Shown here: piece by piece, positions 9,201 to 19,515 of the stretch | Layout of the letters: each line of letters opens with the position of its first letter | Position numbering within the stretch: position 1 is the first letter of the stretch | Assembly (NCBI GenBank): GCA_903907935.1 | Contig: CAIVQA010000085.1 | Span: 1-59,994, forward strand | Length of the DNA stretch: 59,994 nucleotides | Reading direction: 5' to 3' | Source: an uncultured Francisellaceae bacterium | GTDB lineage: Bacteria > Pseudomonadota > Gammaproteobacteria > UBA6186 > Azoamicaceae | Made by a program: the position numbers and the translations under genes | The notes under the pieces: model-generated | The model's database searches: none | The model's input: the letters and a program-made list of their open reading frames with translations, nothing else | Told to the model about the DNA's origin: nothing

Positions 9201-10364
9201 ATGATAAACATTAATATGCTTAGAAATTTGTATTTACAACAAATTAATCAAGGTTTTAACCTACATCCAGTAGTAGTTATGTTAGGCCCTCGTCAGTGTG
9301 GTAAAACTACTTTAGCTAGACAGTTTTTAGCAGAAAAAATTGCTGAGGGTAGAGAGACACATTATTTTGATTTAGAAGATCCTACAGATTTTACCTTATT
9401 TACTAATCCAAAATCTATTTTAGAGCCACTACATGGTTTGATAATTATAGATGAAGTACAGCATATAGCAGATCTATTTAAATTAATTAGGGTATTGGTA
9501 GATCAAAATAATAATAAAAGACAATTTTTAATATTAGGTAGTGCTTCTTATGAATTGAGCAGGCAAACTTCTGAGACTTTAGCTGGTAGAGTACATTTTT
9601 TAGAGATCAATCCTTTTAGATATATGGAGGTAAAAGATTTAAGAAATTTATGGTTGCGTGGTGGTTATCCAAGATCATTTTTAGCTAATAATTATAGCGA
9701 TAGTTGCGAGTGGCGAGAACAATATATTCGTACATTTTTAGAACGAGATATACCATTATTAGGTATAGCTATTGATTTTCATCAAATGCGTCGTTTTTGG
9801 ATGATGTTAACGCATTATCATGGACAAATAGTTAATATGTCGGATCTTTCTCGCTCTTTAAACATAACTCAACCTACAGTAAAACGTTATTTAGATCTAC
9901 TTGAGTTTACATTTATGATCCGGCAATTGTCTCCTTGGCACGAAAATCTTAGTAAAAGACAAGTAAAAGCTAATAAAATTTATTTTAGAGATCCTGGTAT
10001 TTTCCATTCATTATTAGAAATAAATGCAGAAAATGCTATTTTAAAACATCCTAAATTAGGTGCTTCATGGGAGGGTTTTGCCTTAGAAGAAATTATTAGG
10101 TATCATCAAGCTAGAAATAGTACCGCTTTTTTTTGGGGTACTCATAGTGGAGCAGAAATAGATCTGCTTATTAAACAAAATGGGCAAACTCTAGGATTTG
10201 AGTTTAAATTTCAAGATGCTCCGATTGTTACAAAATCTATGCGAGTAGCTTTAGCTGATCTAAAATTAGATCAACTAACAATAATATATCCTGGGAATAG
10301 AAATTTGAAGTTGGAGGATCGTATTGATCTGGTAGGGTTAGAATTATATTTACTTGAATGTTAG
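9201..10364 (+). CDS. ATP-binding protein, AAA_14 / DUF4143 family
   Basis: A 387-residue P-loop ATPase with Walker [10 protein letters not shown] (residues 29-37), Walker [10 protein letters not shown] (about 87-95), the sensor-like [10 protein letters not shown], and a C-terminal DUF4143 region ending in a PD-(D/E)XK-like block ([15 protein letters not shown] and a downstream FEFKF). Members of this family are common in genomes with much accessory DNA and their role is not established. A second, more distant member is at 45.2 kb. It precedes ndk with almost no gap but is probably not functionally linked to it. Confidence 0.85.
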   Translation: MININMLRNLYLQQINQGFNLHPVVVMLGPRQCGKTTLARQFLAEKIAEGRETHYFDLEDPTDFTLFTNPKSILEPLHGLIIIDEVQHIADLFKLIRVLVDQNNNKRQFLILGSASYELSRQTSETLAGRVHFLEINPFRYMEVKDLRNLWLRGGYPRSFLANNYSDSCEWREQYIRTFLERDIPLLGIAIDFHQMRRFWMMLTHYHGQIVNMSDLSRSLNITQPTVKRYLDLLEFTFMIRQLSPWHENLSKRQVKANKIYFRDPGIFHSLLEINAENAILKHPKLGASWEGFALEEIIRYHQARNSTAFFWGTHSGAEIDLLIKQNGQTLGFEFKFQDAPIVTKSMRVALADLKLDQLTIIYPGNRNLKLEDRIDLVGLELYLLEC

Positions 10365-10413
10365 TATTCTAAAGAGTATTATACTTCTTAAAATTCATTC
10401 AAAAGGAACACAT

Positions 10414-10854
10414 ATGTCTTTAGAACAACAAAAACTAGAAAGAACATTATCTATTGTTAAACCAGATGCAGTTCGTAAAAATATTATTGGTAAAATTTTA
10501 GAACGACTAGAAACTGCAGGGTTATCTATAGTTGCTGCTAAAATGATTAAAGTTACTACTGAACAAGCAGAAAGTTTTTATGCTATCCACAAAGCCCGCC
10601 CATTTTTTAGAGATCTAGTAAATTTTATTAGTTCTGGTCCAATTTTAGTACAAGTTTTACAGGGTCAAAATGCAGTAGAAAAAAATCGTAAAATTATGGG
10701 AGCAACTAATCCTTTAGATGCTTTACCAGGAACTATTCGTAAGGATTTTGCTGATAGTATTGATCAAAATGCTGTACATGGTTCAGATAGCCTAGAAAAT
10801 GCTAAAATAGAAATAGCTTTTTTCTTTGCAGAATCAGAGATTTTTAATAAATGA
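10414..10854 (+). CDS. ndk: nucleoside diphosphate kinase
   Basis: Transfers the gamma phosphate of ATP to NDPs through a phosphohistidine. 146 residues from ATG 10414, which has AAGGAA upstream; an earlier in-frame ATG at 10354 would overlap the ATPase gene and add a non-homologous leader. Family motifs are [12 protein letters not shown] near the start, [17 protein letters not shown], and [12 protein letters not shown] with the catalytic His. It overlaps rlmN by four bases (ATGA), so the two are translationally coupled. Confidence 0.96.
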   Translation: MSLEQQKLERTLSIVKPDAVRKNIIGKILERLETAGLSIVAAKMIKVTTEQAESFYAIHKARPFFRDLVNFISSGPILVQVLQGQNAVEKNRKIMGATNPLDALPGTIRKDFADSIDQNAVHGSDSLENAKIEIAFFFAESEIFNK

Positions 10855-11918
10855 AAATTAATATACTAGGCTTAACTAAACAAAAGTTACAAGAAATTGC
10901 AGTTGATTTAGGCGGTAAAGCCTATAACGGTACGCAAATTTTTAAATGGATCCATCGTTTTGGAATTGATGATTTTCTTAAGATGACAGATCTAAGTAAA
11001 AATTTTCGAACAATATTACAAGAAAAATGCGAGATCAAAGCACCTAAAATTATTTCTGAGCATATAGCTAAAGATGGAACTATTAAATGGTTAGTGGAAG
11101 TAGAAGGTGGCAGCAATATCGAGACTGTTTTTATTCCAAGCCCTAATCGTTCTACATTATGCATCTCTTCTCAAGCTGGTTGTATGATGAATTGTTCTTT
11201 TTGCCAAACTGCGAGGCAGGGTTTTAATAAAAATTTATCTTGTTCAGAAATTGTTGGACAAGTCTGGTTAGCTAATAAAAAATTAGGTTTTCCGGTAACT
11301 AATGTAGTAATGATGGGAATGGGAGAGCCATTATTTAATTTTATCCCAGTTAAAGAAGCGGTTAGCATTATGCGAGATGATCTAGCATATGCTTTACCAC
11401 GAAAGAGAGTTACAGTTAGTACTTCTGGGGTAGTGCCAGGGATTTATAGTTTAGCCAAAGAATGTGATACAGCATTAGCAGTATCGTTACATGCTCCAAC
11501 TGATGAACTAAGAAATGTATTGGTTCCACTTAATAAAAAATATCCAATAGCAATTTTGTTAGAAGCTTGTAGAGATTTTTTGATGTTAAGTAAGATTTCT
11601 AAAGTTACAATAGAATATGTTATGTTAAAAGATATTAATGATTCTATTGTTCAAGCTAAACAATTAGGTAAACTATTACAACAATTACCTTGTAAAATTA
11701 ATTTAATTCCATTTAATTACTTTAAGGGTACTAATTATCAATCTTCTAGTATGGATACAATTAAAGAATTTAGTAAGGTATTAATTAAAGCAGGTTTTGT
11801 GGTTACTATTAGAGTAACCAGGGGACAAGATATTGAAGCAGCTTGTGGTCAGCTTGCCGGGCAAGTTAATGATGTAACTAACAGAAGTAAACGTTATAAG
11901 GAAACTTTTTATGGATAA
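10851..11918 (+). CDS. rlmN: dual-specificity 23S rRNA/tRNA adenine C2-methyltransferase RlmN
   Basis: Radical SAM enzyme methylating A2503 of 23S rRNA and A37 of tRNAs. 355 residues. The CMMNCSFC cluster motif (Cys111, Cys115, Cys118) binds the 4Fe-4S centre, MGMGEPLFN is the SAM-binding GGEP-type motif, and the C-terminal Cys in [10 protein letters not shown] carries the transient methyl adduct. It overlaps ndk upstream and pilF downstream (8 bases), so this is one operon. Confidence 0.97.
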   Translation: MKINILGLTKQKLQEIAVDLGGKAYNGTQIFKWIHRFGIDDFLKMTDLSKNFRTILQEKCEIKAPKIISEHIAKDGTIKWLVEVEGGSNIETVFIPSPNRSTLCISSQAGCMMNCSFCQTARQGFNKNLSCSEIVGQVWLANKKLGFPVTNVVMMGMGEPLFNFIPVKEAVSIMRDDLAYALPRKRVTVSTSGVVPGIYSLAKECDTALAVSLHAPTDELRNVLVPLNKKYPIAILLEACRDFLMLSKISKVTIEYVMLKDINDSIVQAKQLGKLLQQLPCKINLIPFNYFKGTNYQSSSMDTIKEFSKVLIKAGFVVTIRVTRGQDIEAACGQLAGQVNDVTNRSKRYKETFYG

Positions 11919-12690
11919 AAAATTTTTAATAATATTATTGTGGATATCGTTATCCTTTTTAACAGCTTGTTCTTCTGAGACACGTAAAGATCTAAGTGTT
12001 AGTAAAATTGATTATAAAAGGGCAGCATTATTGAATGTTGATTTAGGTCGTAGTTATTTAGCACAGGGTTATACCGAACGTGCAAAAAGAAAATTTATAC
12101 ATGCATTAAAATTAATGCCAAATTTACCAGAAGCACATAGTGGTATGGGTTATTTTTGGGAAGCAGTTGGAGAATATAAAGAAGCTGAATATCATTATCG
12201 TAAATCAATATCTTTAGGCGATGGTAAGGGTTCTTTTTATAATCAGTATGCTATTTTTTTGTGTGAACGTGGTCGTTATAAAGAAGCCGATCGAAATTTT
12301 ACGTTAGCGATTAATGATAAATTTCATGAGCAAACTGCAGAAGTATATAATAATGCTGCTTTATGTGTATTAAAGTATGACGATAAACAGAAAGCGGAAC
12401 AATATTTTGTTAAGGCATTGTCTCATGATCCAAGAAAAACAGAGTTGTGGTTAGAATTAGCTAAAATAGCTTTATCGAGAAAAGAATTTAAAGTTGCGGA
12501 AGATTATTTAAATCAATTTCATAAAATTAATAATAATAGCCCGACTGCAGAGTATTTATTGTTAAGCATTAAAGTTGCTAAACTTTTAAAACAAGAAGAT
12601 GTTGCGGCTAGTAAAGTGTTATTATTAAAAAATTTATTTCCAGAATCGGTGGAATATAATACTTATCAGAGTGAGTATGGGAAAAAATAG
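11911..12690 (+). CDS. pilF: type IV pilus pilotin lipoprotein PilF/PilW
   Basis: TPR lipoprotein that pilots the PilQ secretin to the outer membrane. 259 residues. The signal ends FLTAC, with Cys20 lipidated. About five to six TPR units follow, for example SYLAQGYTERAKRKFIHAL and AEAVYNNAA-like helices; the segment PEAHSGMGYFWEAVGEYKEA is typical of PilF. Its start overlaps rlmN. A pilin-like gene at 56.4 kb and a PilX-like N-terminus at 42.3 kb suggest a working or recently working type IV pilus. Downstream, rodZ and ispG are absent and a PE1 copy begins 2 bp after the stop. Confidence 0.88.
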   Translation: MDKKFLIILLWISLSFLTACSSETRKDLSVSKIDYKRAALLNVDLGRSYLAQGYTERAKRKFIHALKLMPNLPEAHSGMGYFWEAVGEYKEAEYHYRKSISLGDGKGSFYNQYAIFLCERGRYKEADRNFTLAINDKFHEQTAEVYNNAALCVLKYDDKQKAEQYFVKALSHDPRKTELWLELAKIALSRKEFKVAEDYLNQFHKINNNSPTAEYLLLSIKVAKLLKQEDVAASKVLLLKNLFPESVEYNTYQSEYGKK

Positions 12691-12692
12691 TT

Positions 12693-12910
12693 ATACTGAT
12701 TGCACATGAGTTTTTGGTACTCTAAAAAATAAGGAGTGTTGTTTGAGCCTCTTTGACTCTAGTTGTTCCTTAATTTTACGAAAGGCGAGTTTCACGAAAA
12801 AATATCAGGATAGATATTTTTGACGTGTGCAACACGCCCGAAGGGCGAGCGCCAGGATGGCGCGAGTCACTTATTTTTTAGAGTACCAAAAACTCATGTG
12901 TGATCAGTAT
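12693..12910. repeat. palindromic element PE1, full-length copy D
   Basis: 218 bp. Arms 12693-12733 and 12870-12910 differ at only two of 41 positions. Relative to copy A the inner hairpins read ATATC/GATAT instead of ATGTC/GACAT and GTGT/ACAC instead of GCGC/GCGC, with both strands changed together. It occupies the pilF-hisS gap, where rodZ and ispG lie in E. coli. Confidence 0.92.
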
Positions 12911-12932
12911 ATATAAATAAATAGAGACAAAT

Positions 12933-14237
12933 ATGGCTAATGGTATAAGAGAAGAACATCAATCAATAAAGGGTATGCCAGATATTTTACCAGAAGAAGT
13001 TGTTTGGTGGCGTTATATTGAAAATTGTTTATTAAATTTAATGGATCAGTATGGGTATCAGCAAATAAGGTTGCCATTACTAGAAAAAACAGCTTTGTTT
13101 AAACGTGCAGTAGGAGAAGCAACCGATATTGTAGAAAAAGAGCAGATGTTTAGCTTTTTAGACGAAAAAAAACGTAGTTTAAGCTTAAGACCAGAAGGAA
13201 CGGCAGGATGTGTGCGTTCTTGTATAGAACATAGCTTATTAAGACAATTGCCCCAAAGATTATGGTATTTAGGGCCGATGTTTCGCTACGAGTCACCACA
13301 GAAAGGGCGGCAACGGCAATTTCATCAATTAGGGGTAGAGTGTTTCGGGATAGCTAACTGGGAAGTAGAAGTAGAACAAATAGCAATGTTTTTTAGGTTG
13401 TGGAAACAATTACAGCTAGATGAATCTATACAATTAGAAATTAATAATTTAGGTACTGCTGCGGTTAGAAAAATTTATAGTAAAGAATTAGTATTTTATT
13501 TTGAAAAGCACCAAAATCAACTAGATTCAGACTCACAAAGAAGATTGTACACTAATCCACTTAGAATTTTAGATAGCAAAAACCCAGAAATGAAAGATCT
13601 TATAGAAGGAGCTCCAAAACTATATGATTATTTAGATTCAGAATCATTAACAAATTATCAAGCTTGTAAAGAACAGCTATTATCATTAGGAATAAAATTT
13701 ATAGAAAATTCGAAAATAGTGCGTGGGTTAGATTATTACACTGGGATAGTTTGGGAGTGGACTAGTAATTTATTGGGTGCTCAATCTGCAGTTGGCGGAG
13801 GGGGTAGATACGATGGTTTAGTAGAAGAATTAGGTGGTAATAGTGTTCCGGCCGTCGGTCAAGCACTTGGGCTAGAGAGGGTTATGATACTATTAAAACA
13901 TCGAAATAACTCTCCAACTAACAATTTAGATGGCTATTTAATCTGTGTAGGTCCCAATGCTTCATTGAAGAAATTTGCTATTGCAGAAAAAATAAGAGAT
14001 ATTTATCCTAATTTAAATTTTATAGTTGATTTATCAGGCGGTAATTTTAAAAATCAATTTAAAAGAGCTGATCAATCTGGAGCTAGGTTAGCCTTAATTT
14101 TGGGTGAGGATGAAATCAACTCTAACAGCATAACAATTAAATATTTGCGTGAAAATTTAAGTGATTCAGATAAAAAACAACAGGTAACGGTAAAATTAGA
14201 GGATTTAGTAAATGTATTTATGGCAAACGGGTGGTAA
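12933..14237 (+). CDS. hisS: histidyl-tRNA synthetase
   Basis: Class II synthetase charging tRNA-His. 434 residues, normal length. Motif 2 is around FRYESPQKGRQRQFHQLG, the histidine-specific loops are LDYYTGIVWE and GGGGRYDGL, motif 3 is AVGQALGLER, and the C-terminal anticodon-binding domain is present. ATG 12933 follows a GAGACA-type weak ribosome-binding site just after PE1 copy D. Its 3' end overlaps yfgM by 26 bases, linking it to yfgM-bamB. Confidence 0.97.
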   Translation: MANGIREEHQSIKGMPDILPEEVVWWRYIENCLLNLMDQYGYQQIRLPLLEKTALFKRAVGEATDIVEKEQMFSFLDEKKRSLSLRPEGTAGCVRSCIEHSLLRQLPQRLWYLGPMFRYESPQKGRQRQFHQLGVECFGIANWEVEVEQIAMFFRLWKQLQLDESIQLEINNLGTAAVRKIYSKELVFYFEKHQNQLDSDSQRRLYTNPLRILDSKNPEMKDLIEGAPKLYDYLDSESLTNYQACKEQLLSLGIKFIENSKIVRGLDYYTGIVWEWTSNLLGAQSAVGGGGRYDGLVEELGGNSVPAVGQALGLERVMILLKHRNNSPTNNLDGYLICVGPNASLKKFAIAEKIRDIYPNLNFIVDLSGGNFKNQFKRADQSGARLALILGEDEINSNSITIKYLRENLSDSDKKQQVTVKLEDLVNVFMANGW

Positions 14238-14814
14238 ACAAATCGGCATTTTAGCATTAATTATGGTTCTTGGTTTGGTTGTAGTTAAGTATTGGCAACA
14301 TCATAAACAAGTGGAGGATCAATTAGTTGCTAAAAATTATCAAATAATGTTGTCAGCTATGTCTAAAGATGATTTAGTAACCGTTAAAAATCAGGGTATA
14401 GAATTAATGAAAATTAATAGTCATACACCATATCCACGTTTTGCGGCTTTATTCTTAACTAAATTGGCAGAAGTAGATAATGATTTAGAAACAGCGGCAA
14501 ATCATTTACGTTGGATTACCAAGCAAGCACATAAAGATCCAATTTGGCACATTGCTAATTTAAGGTTAATAAAAATTTTATTGTTACAAAATAAATTATC
14601 AGAAGTAGAAGAAATTAAAAATAGTATAGAGAATAAGATCCCAGAAAGTTTTTATAGTAAATACCAAGAATTATTTGGTGATTTATTAGTAGCTAAAAAT
14701 CAAAAGACAGCTGCAAATTTATTGTATCGTGATGCAGTAAAACATTTACCTCAACAAATACCTACTACATTGTTAGATTTAAAAATAACCGAAACTGATA
14801 TGGAGAATAATTAA
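14212..14814 (+). CDS. yfgM: YfgM-like TPR membrane protein (ancillary SecYEG translocon subunit)
   Basis: 200 residues: a single N-terminal transmembrane anchor (about residues 10-27), then TPR-like helices of the TPR_21 type in the periplasm. In E. coli YfgM works with PpiD at the Sec translocon. Identification rests on the membrane topology, size and the conserved order hisS-yfgM-bamB-der. The start overlaps hisS and the stop shares one base with the bamB start. Confidence 0.85.
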   Translation: MYLWQTGGKQIGILALIMVLGLVVVKYWQHHKQVEDQLVAKNYQIMLSAMSKDDLVTVKNQGIELMKINSHTPYPRFAALFLTKLAEVDNDLETAANHLRWITKQAHKDPIWHIANLRLIKILLLQNKLSEVEEIKNSIENKIPESFYSKYQELFGDLLVAKNQKTAANLLYRDAVKHLPQQIPTTLLDLKITETDMENN

Positions 14815-15974
14815 TGCAATTAATGCGAATTTTATTGTGCGGTAGTTTATTATTGTTAAGTGCATGTAACAGTATAGAGCGTAGATTAGATCTACCAAAT
14901 AAAAAACCATTAGCACCAATAACAAATGCTTTTGAAATAAAAAAAGCCTGGAATAAAAAAATTGTTAATTTAAAGGCAGGGGAAACTTTAAACTCAGCTT
15001 TAACTTTGTCAAGAGGATCACAACAATTATTTGCAGCAGATACGTTAGGTAATATAGTAGCGGTAGACTTAGATGGAGTAGTATTATGGAAAACCTCAGT
15101 AAAAGAATCTTTAACTTCTGGTCCTAGTTTATTTAAAGAGAAAGTTTGTGTGGTAACAGGTAGTGCTAAATTAATTTGTTTAAATACCAACAAAGGCGAA
15201 GAGCTATGGAACACCAATCTTAGTAGTGAATCATTAGCTGGAATAGGTTTTTCATCTAGCACAACTGGGGATTTAATATTTGTTCACACTATAGATGGTG
15301 GCTTAAGTGCTATTAAATTAGCTGATGGTAGACAATTATGGCGCTTTTCGAGTATTGTTCCCAATATATCTTTAAGACGTGGTAGTGCACCAGTTGTTTT
15401 TGATAACTATGTAGTGGCAGGATTTTCTAATGGAAAATTATTTGCTTTAAATAAAGAAGATGGTTCGATATTTTGGTCTCAAAATATTTCTAATCCTAAG
15501 GGTAGATCCGAATTACAACGTATGATCGACATTAGTGCTGATCCAGTTATAGTTGGTAATACCGTATATGCTATTAGTTATCAAGGTAATTTAACGGCTA
15601 CTACTTTAAACGATGGTGCTTTAGTATGGGAAAGAGAAGTTTCTTCATATTCTGGTCTTATGGTAGATCATAATAGCATATATATTTCTGCTATAGATGG
15701 TAAAGTGTTTGCAGTAGACAAAAAAACAGGAACTACCTTATGGATCCAAGAAGATTTAATAGGACGTAGTTTATCTAAACCAGTAATTTTTAATAATTAT
15801 ATTGTTATAGGCGATTTAGATGGTAATTTGCATTTCTTAGATCAAAAATTTGGTGCAATTAAAGCTAGAGTGGTTATAGATAGTGCTGGGGTGTCTATAC
15901 CGCCAATAGTAGATCATAATATGTTATATGTATTAAGTAATAGTGGTAGTTTGTACAAATTAAGTACAGATTAA
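14814..15974 (+). CDS. bamB: outer membrane protein assembly factor BamB
   Basis: Beta-propeller lipoprotein of the BAM complex, which inserts outer membrane barrel proteins. 386 residues. The signal ends LLLLSAC, with Cys18 lipidated. Repeated PQQ-type blades are visible (GEELWNTNLSS, DGRQLWRFSS, DGALVWEREV, TGTTLWIQED). It is coupled to yfgM through TAATG. A minimal PE1 palindrome separates it from der. Confidence 0.95.
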   Translation: MQLMRILLCGSLLLLSACNSIERRLDLPNKKPLAPITNAFEIKKAWNKKIVNLKAGETLNSALTLSRGSQQLFAADTLGNIVAVDLDGVVLWKTSVKESLTSGPSLFKEKVCVVTGSAKLICLNTNKGEELWNTNLSSESLAGIGFSSSTTGDLIFVHTIDGGLSAIKLADGRQLWRFSSIVPNISLRRGSAPVVFDNYVVAGFSNGKLFALNKEDGSIFWSQNISNPKGRSELQRMIDISADPVIVGNTVYAISYQGNLTATTLNDGALVWEREVSSYSGLMVDHNSIYISAIDGKVFAVDKKTGTTLWIQEDLIGRSLSKPVIFNNYIVIGDLDGNLHFLDQKFGAIKARVVIDSAGVSIPPIVDHNMLYVLSNSGSLYKLSTD

Positions 15975-15978
15975 TTAT

Positions 15979-16066
15979 ATACTCTAGACTAATGAGTTTT
16001 CGGTACTCTAAAAAAATCGCGAGTCATTTATTTTTTAGAGTACCAAAACTCATGTATGATCAGTAT
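15979..16066. repeat. palindromic element PE1, minimal chimeric copy E
   Basis: 88 bp: two arms around almost no core (GCGAGTCA). The left outer arm belongs to the CTCTAG-ACTAATGAG type and the right to the CTGATCATACATGAG type, so the two ends come from different arm classes, unlike copies A, B, D, G, H and I. Confidence 0.8.
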
Positions 16067-16083
16067 ATTTGTGTGAGTAGTGT

Positions 16084-17412
16084 ATGTTACCAGTAGTAGC
16101 CATAATAGGTAGACCTAATGTCGGGAAATCTACCTTGTTCAATCGTTTAACTAAAAGTAAAGCTGCTTTAGTAGTAGATTTACCAGGAGTAACCAGAGAT
16201 CGTAATTATGGGTTTGGTAAAATTGGTGAACATTCATATGTATTAGTAGATACAGCCGGTGTAACAGATGATATCGAACAAAATACAGTAGTTATTAAGC
16301 AAATCAATAAAGCTATAGTTGAAGCGCATATAATATTATTTATAGTGGATGCTCAGGCTGGACTAATGCCTTTAGATCTAGATCTTGCTAAACAATTACG
16401 TAAATTTAGTAAAAAAATTGTTTTAGTTATTAATAAAATAGATGGTGTTAATACTAATTTAGCTATTACTGATTTTTTTAATTTGGGTTTCGATAAGATT
16501 GCAGAAATATCGGCAAAGGCTAATCGAGGAATTAATAAATTAGCAGAAATATTTATTAATGAATTTGATGTACATTGTAAAAATATAGAACCAGAAGTTT
16601 TAGTAGAAAATGCACCCATTAAAGTTGCTATTATTGGCCAACCAAATGTTGGTAAATCTACTTTAATAAATAAAATTTTAGGGGAAGAACGAGTAGTAGT
16701 AGAAGATAATCCTGGTACTACTAGAGATAGCATTTATATACCTAAGCGTATAGGTAATCAAGAGTATGTGTTAATAGATACTGCTGGGGTACGTCGTAAA
16801 TCTAGAGTTAAAGAAACCATAGAAAAATTTTCAGTTATAAAAACACTACAAGCAATCGAAGATGCTCATGTAGTAGTATTATTAATAGATCCCCAAAAAG
16901 GTTTAGTAGAGCAAGATTTAAAATTAATAGAAAACATTATAACCGTTGGTAGATCGTTAGTTTTGGCTATTAATAAATGGGATAGTATTAGTAAAGATAA
17001 TCAAAACAAATTGCAAAAAACAATCCATCAAGAATTAACTTTTATTAATTTTATAAAACCAATAACTATTTCGGCATTATATGGTAATGGAATAAAAAAA
17101 TTATTTCATGAGATCAATTTAGCATTTGGTTCTGCCACCAAAGTAGTTCCTACCAATAAATTATCTTTATTGTTGGAGCAGGCTGTTTCTGGGCATCAGC
17201 CACCTTTATCTTCTAATGGTAAGCGTATTAAGTTACGTTATGCCCATTTAGGAGGGCATTTACCATTTAGAATAATTATTCATGGTAATCAGGTAGATAA
17301 GTTGCCTAGTCAATACAAAAAATATTTAAGTAGTTTTTTTAGAGAACAGTTACAATTACATGGTACTGTTGTTAATATAGAATTAAAGAAAACTGATAAT
17401 CCTTATATATAA
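16084..17412 (+). CDS. der: ribosome biogenesis GTPase Der (EngA)
   Basis: Double GTPase needed for 50S assembly. 442 residues, normal length. The first G domain has GRPNVGKST (residues 9-17), DTAGVT and NKID. The second has GQPNVGKST (about 185), DTAGVRRKSR and NKWD. A C-terminal KH-like domain follows. It ends the hisS-bamB-der block, but the upstream PE1 copy E makes separate transcription possible. Its TAA overlaps the boundary of PE1 copy F. Confidence 0.97.
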   Translation: MLPVVAIIGRPNVGKSTLFNRLTKSKAALVVDLPGVTRDRNYGFGKIGEHSYVLVDTAGVTDDIEQNTVVIKQINKAIVEAHIILFIVDAQAGLMPLDLDLAKQLRKFSKKIVLVINKIDGVNTNLAITDFFNLGFDKIAEISAKANRGINKLAEIFINEFDVHCKNIEPEVLVENAPIKVAIIGQPNVGKSTLINKILGEERVVVEDNPGTTRDSIYIPKRIGNQEYVLIDTAGVRRKSRVKETIEKFSVIKTLQAIEDAHVVVLLIDPQKGLVEQDLKLIENIITVGRSLVLAINKWDSISKDNQNKLQKTIHQELTFINFIKPITISALYGNGIKKLFHEINLAFGSATKVVPTNKLSLLLEQAVSGHQPPLSSNGKRIKLRYAHLGGHLPFRIIIHGNQVDKLPSQYKKYLSSFFREQLQLHGTVVNIELKKTDNPYI

Positions 17413-17552
17413 CCTCTCAGCTAATGAGTTTTCGGTGCTCTAAAAAACAAGTGACTCGCCTTTCGCAAAGTAAGGAACAACTAGGATCCAAGGAAGCTCA
17501 AACAACACTCCTTGTTTTTTAGAGCACTGAAAACTCATTAAGTGATGGTATA
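17409..17552. repeat. palindromic element PE1, deletion copy F
   Basis: About 144 bp. Both arms carry GTGCTC where other copies carry GTACTC, a private change found on both sides. The internal deletion joins GTGACTCGC directly to CTTTCGCAAAG, a different junction from copies G, H and I. Confidence 0.85.
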
Positions 17553-17631
17553 ACAAAAATTAAGTATAATTACACTAGAATTAATTTAGCTAATCATCTA
17601 TGATCCCTCTGTAGTTAATTGGAGAAGTATT

Positions 17632-18540
17632 TTGAGTGTAATAGCATTAGAAAATCATAAAAATTCTACTCTAATTGGTTCTGGAGCTTTATTATTATGG
17701 GCAGTAGAACCATTAGTAGTTTCCGAATTAATTAATGTTCCATTATTTGAAATTTTAGCCATTGTATTTACAAGTTGTTTTCTATTAACGGCAATTAGAA
17801 TAACTATTTTACGTAGATGGAAAATTATCTTACAGCAAAAGTTATTTGTTTGGATTTTTGGAGTGTTTGCAATTTGCGGTAGCGATCTTTGTTATTTGGT
17901 TGGTGCTAAATTAGCACCAATTGCTCATGTTGATCTTATAGATTATTTATGGCCATGTTTAATTGTAGTATTTCTTGGTTTTTTACCAAACGAAAAATTT
18001 CGTATAACTAGTATTTTGGGAGCAGCTTTAGGGTTTATAGGGGTTTTTCAATTATGTATTTCTAATGAAATGTTACAAGATGTGCATAATGCTGGAATAA
18101 TATTAGGATATGTAATTGCTATTTTTGGGGTATGTCTTTGGGGTGGATATTCAATTTTTTCTAAATATCATAAACACATTCCTAATGATATGGTGGGAAT
18201 TTATTGTGGTGTTGGGGCATTAATTTGTATAATATTACATTTATTTTTAGAAGATACTGTTGTGCCACAGTGCAGCGAGATTGGTATGGCTATAACTTTA
18301 GGGTTGGCAGGTCCTGGACTTGCTTATCAATTGTGGGATTATGGAATTAAACATGGAAATATTAGTATATTGAGTACGGGTTGTTATTTTGCTAGAGTAT
18401 CTGCTTTAACATTATTAGTTTGTTTTGATAAAGAACCATTTTCTAGAGAGCTGGTTATTGCTTGTGTTTTAACTTGTTTAGGAGTTTTTATTGGAAATTT
18501 AGATCTATTAAATAAAAAAGTTAGTGTTAGTAATTATTAA
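17632..18540 (+). CDS. DMT-superfamily (EamA) transporter, YddG-like
   Basis: 302 residues, about ten hydrophobic segments, matching the drug/metabolite transporter fold with two EamA repeats. Features such as LCYLVGAKLAPIAHVDLIDYL and LAYQLWDYGIKHGNI resemble aromatic amino acid exporters of the YddG type. The start is TTG at 17632, preceded by GGAGAAG at a suitable distance; no ATG gives a complete first helix. The next gene follows after 20 bp with AAGAGG upstream, so the two may be co-transcribed. Confidence 0.75.
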   Translation: MSVIALENHKNSTLIGSGALLLWAVEPLVVSELINVPLFEILAIVFTSCFLLTAIRITILRRWKIILQQKLFVWIFGVFAICGSDLCYLVGAKLAPIAHVDLIDYLWPCLIVVFLGFLPNEKFRITSILGAALGFIGVFQLCISNEMLQDVHNAGIILGYVIAIFGVCLWGGYSIFSKYHKHIPNDMVGIYCGVGALICIILHLFLEDTVVPQCSEIGMAITLGLAGPGLAYQLWDYGIKHGNISILSTGCYFARVSALTLLVCFDKEPFSRELVIACVLTCLGVFIGNLDLLNKKVSVSNY

Positions 18541-18560
18541 TAATTTAAGAGGTTTTTGGT

Positions 18561-19499
18561 ATGTACTCTCAACGTGAATTGTTTATAACATCAGATTTAT
18601 TACAATTATGGACTGAATCATTTGGAGATGTTTCTAATACACCCATTTTATTGATCTTTGGTAGTGGTGGTCAAGGTATAATGTGGCCAGATGAATTTTG
18701 TTATAAGCTTGTAAAAGCTGGATTTTTTGTGATTCGTTATGATCATCGAGATACAGGATTATCTTCCATAATTAATTATGATACTCATCCATATAATCTT
18801 GATGATCTAACAAAAGACGCTGTGGCAATTTTAAATGCTTACAAAATTAGCAAGACTCATATTATTGGTGCTTCAATGGGAGGGTTTATTGGTCAATTGT
18901 TGGCAATAAATTATCCAGAAAGAGTATTGAGTTTAACTTCTATTGCTTCTAGTCCATACAAAGCAATTTTGCCTAATGAAATAGGTGTATTTGCAGATCA
19001 ATGTACTTTACCACCGCCATACAAAGAATTACTGGAATTTTTTGTTAAAGAATCAACACAAAAACCAGTAACTACTAAAGAGGAGTATATTGATAAAGAA
19101 ATAAGAATTTGGTGCGCATGTAATGGTCAAGGAAAAGATTTTAATGAAAGCATAATATTCACTCAAGCAGAAAAGGCTTTTAGTCGTACTAATTTAACCA
19201 ATATTGCTGCTACTGAAAATAACTCAAAAGCTATAGATGCTTCCAGTGATAGAACTGCTAATTTAACAAAAATAACTGCACCAACTTTAATTATTCATGG
19301 TGATAAAGATCCACTATTACCATTAGAACATGGTAGGGCCACCGCAAACAATATACCTAATGCTAAATTGGTAGTTATTGAAGATATGGGACATATTTTC
19401 CCATTTAAGCGTTGTGATTATGTTGTTAATCTAATTGTGGATCATGTTACAAAAGCTAAGGCGCGTCATTCCAGTCAGACATTAAAACCTGTCCCATAA
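18561..19499 (+). CDS. alpha/beta hydrolase
   Basis: 312 residues with a standard alpha/beta hydrolase layout: oxyanion region LIFGSGGQG, nucleophile elbow GASMGG, acid in HGDKDPLLP, catalytic His in DMGHIF. Cap-domain details and the N-terminal YDHRDTGLSS resemble proline iminopeptidase-like or aclacinomycin methylesterase-like enzymes. The substrate cannot be read from the sequence. A C-terminal tail after the His (AKARHSSQTLKPVP) is likely disordered. Confidence 0.8.
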   Translation: MYSQRELFITSDLLQLWTESFGDVSNTPILLIFGSGGQGIMWPDEFCYKLVKAGFFVIRYDHRDTGLSSIINYDTHPYNLDDLTKDAVAILNAYKISKTHIIGASMGGFIGQLLAINYPERVLSLTSIASSPYKAILPNEIGVFADQCTLPPPYKELLEFFVKESTQKPVTTKEEYIDKEIRIWCACNGQGKDFNESIIFTQAEKAFSRTNLTNIAATENNSKAIDASSDRTANLTKITAPTLIIHGDKDPLLPLEHGRATANNIPNAKLVVIEDMGHIFPFKRCDYVVNLIVDHVTKAKARHSSQTLKPVP

Positions 19500-19515
19500 T
19501 TCTGAAAAAGAAATT

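Noticed and set aside
10354..10413. Upstream in-frame ATG that would extend ndk by 20 residues.
   Set aside because: It overlaps the ATPase gene and has no Shine-Dalgarno; the ATG at 10414 has AAGGAA and gives the conserved N-terminus.
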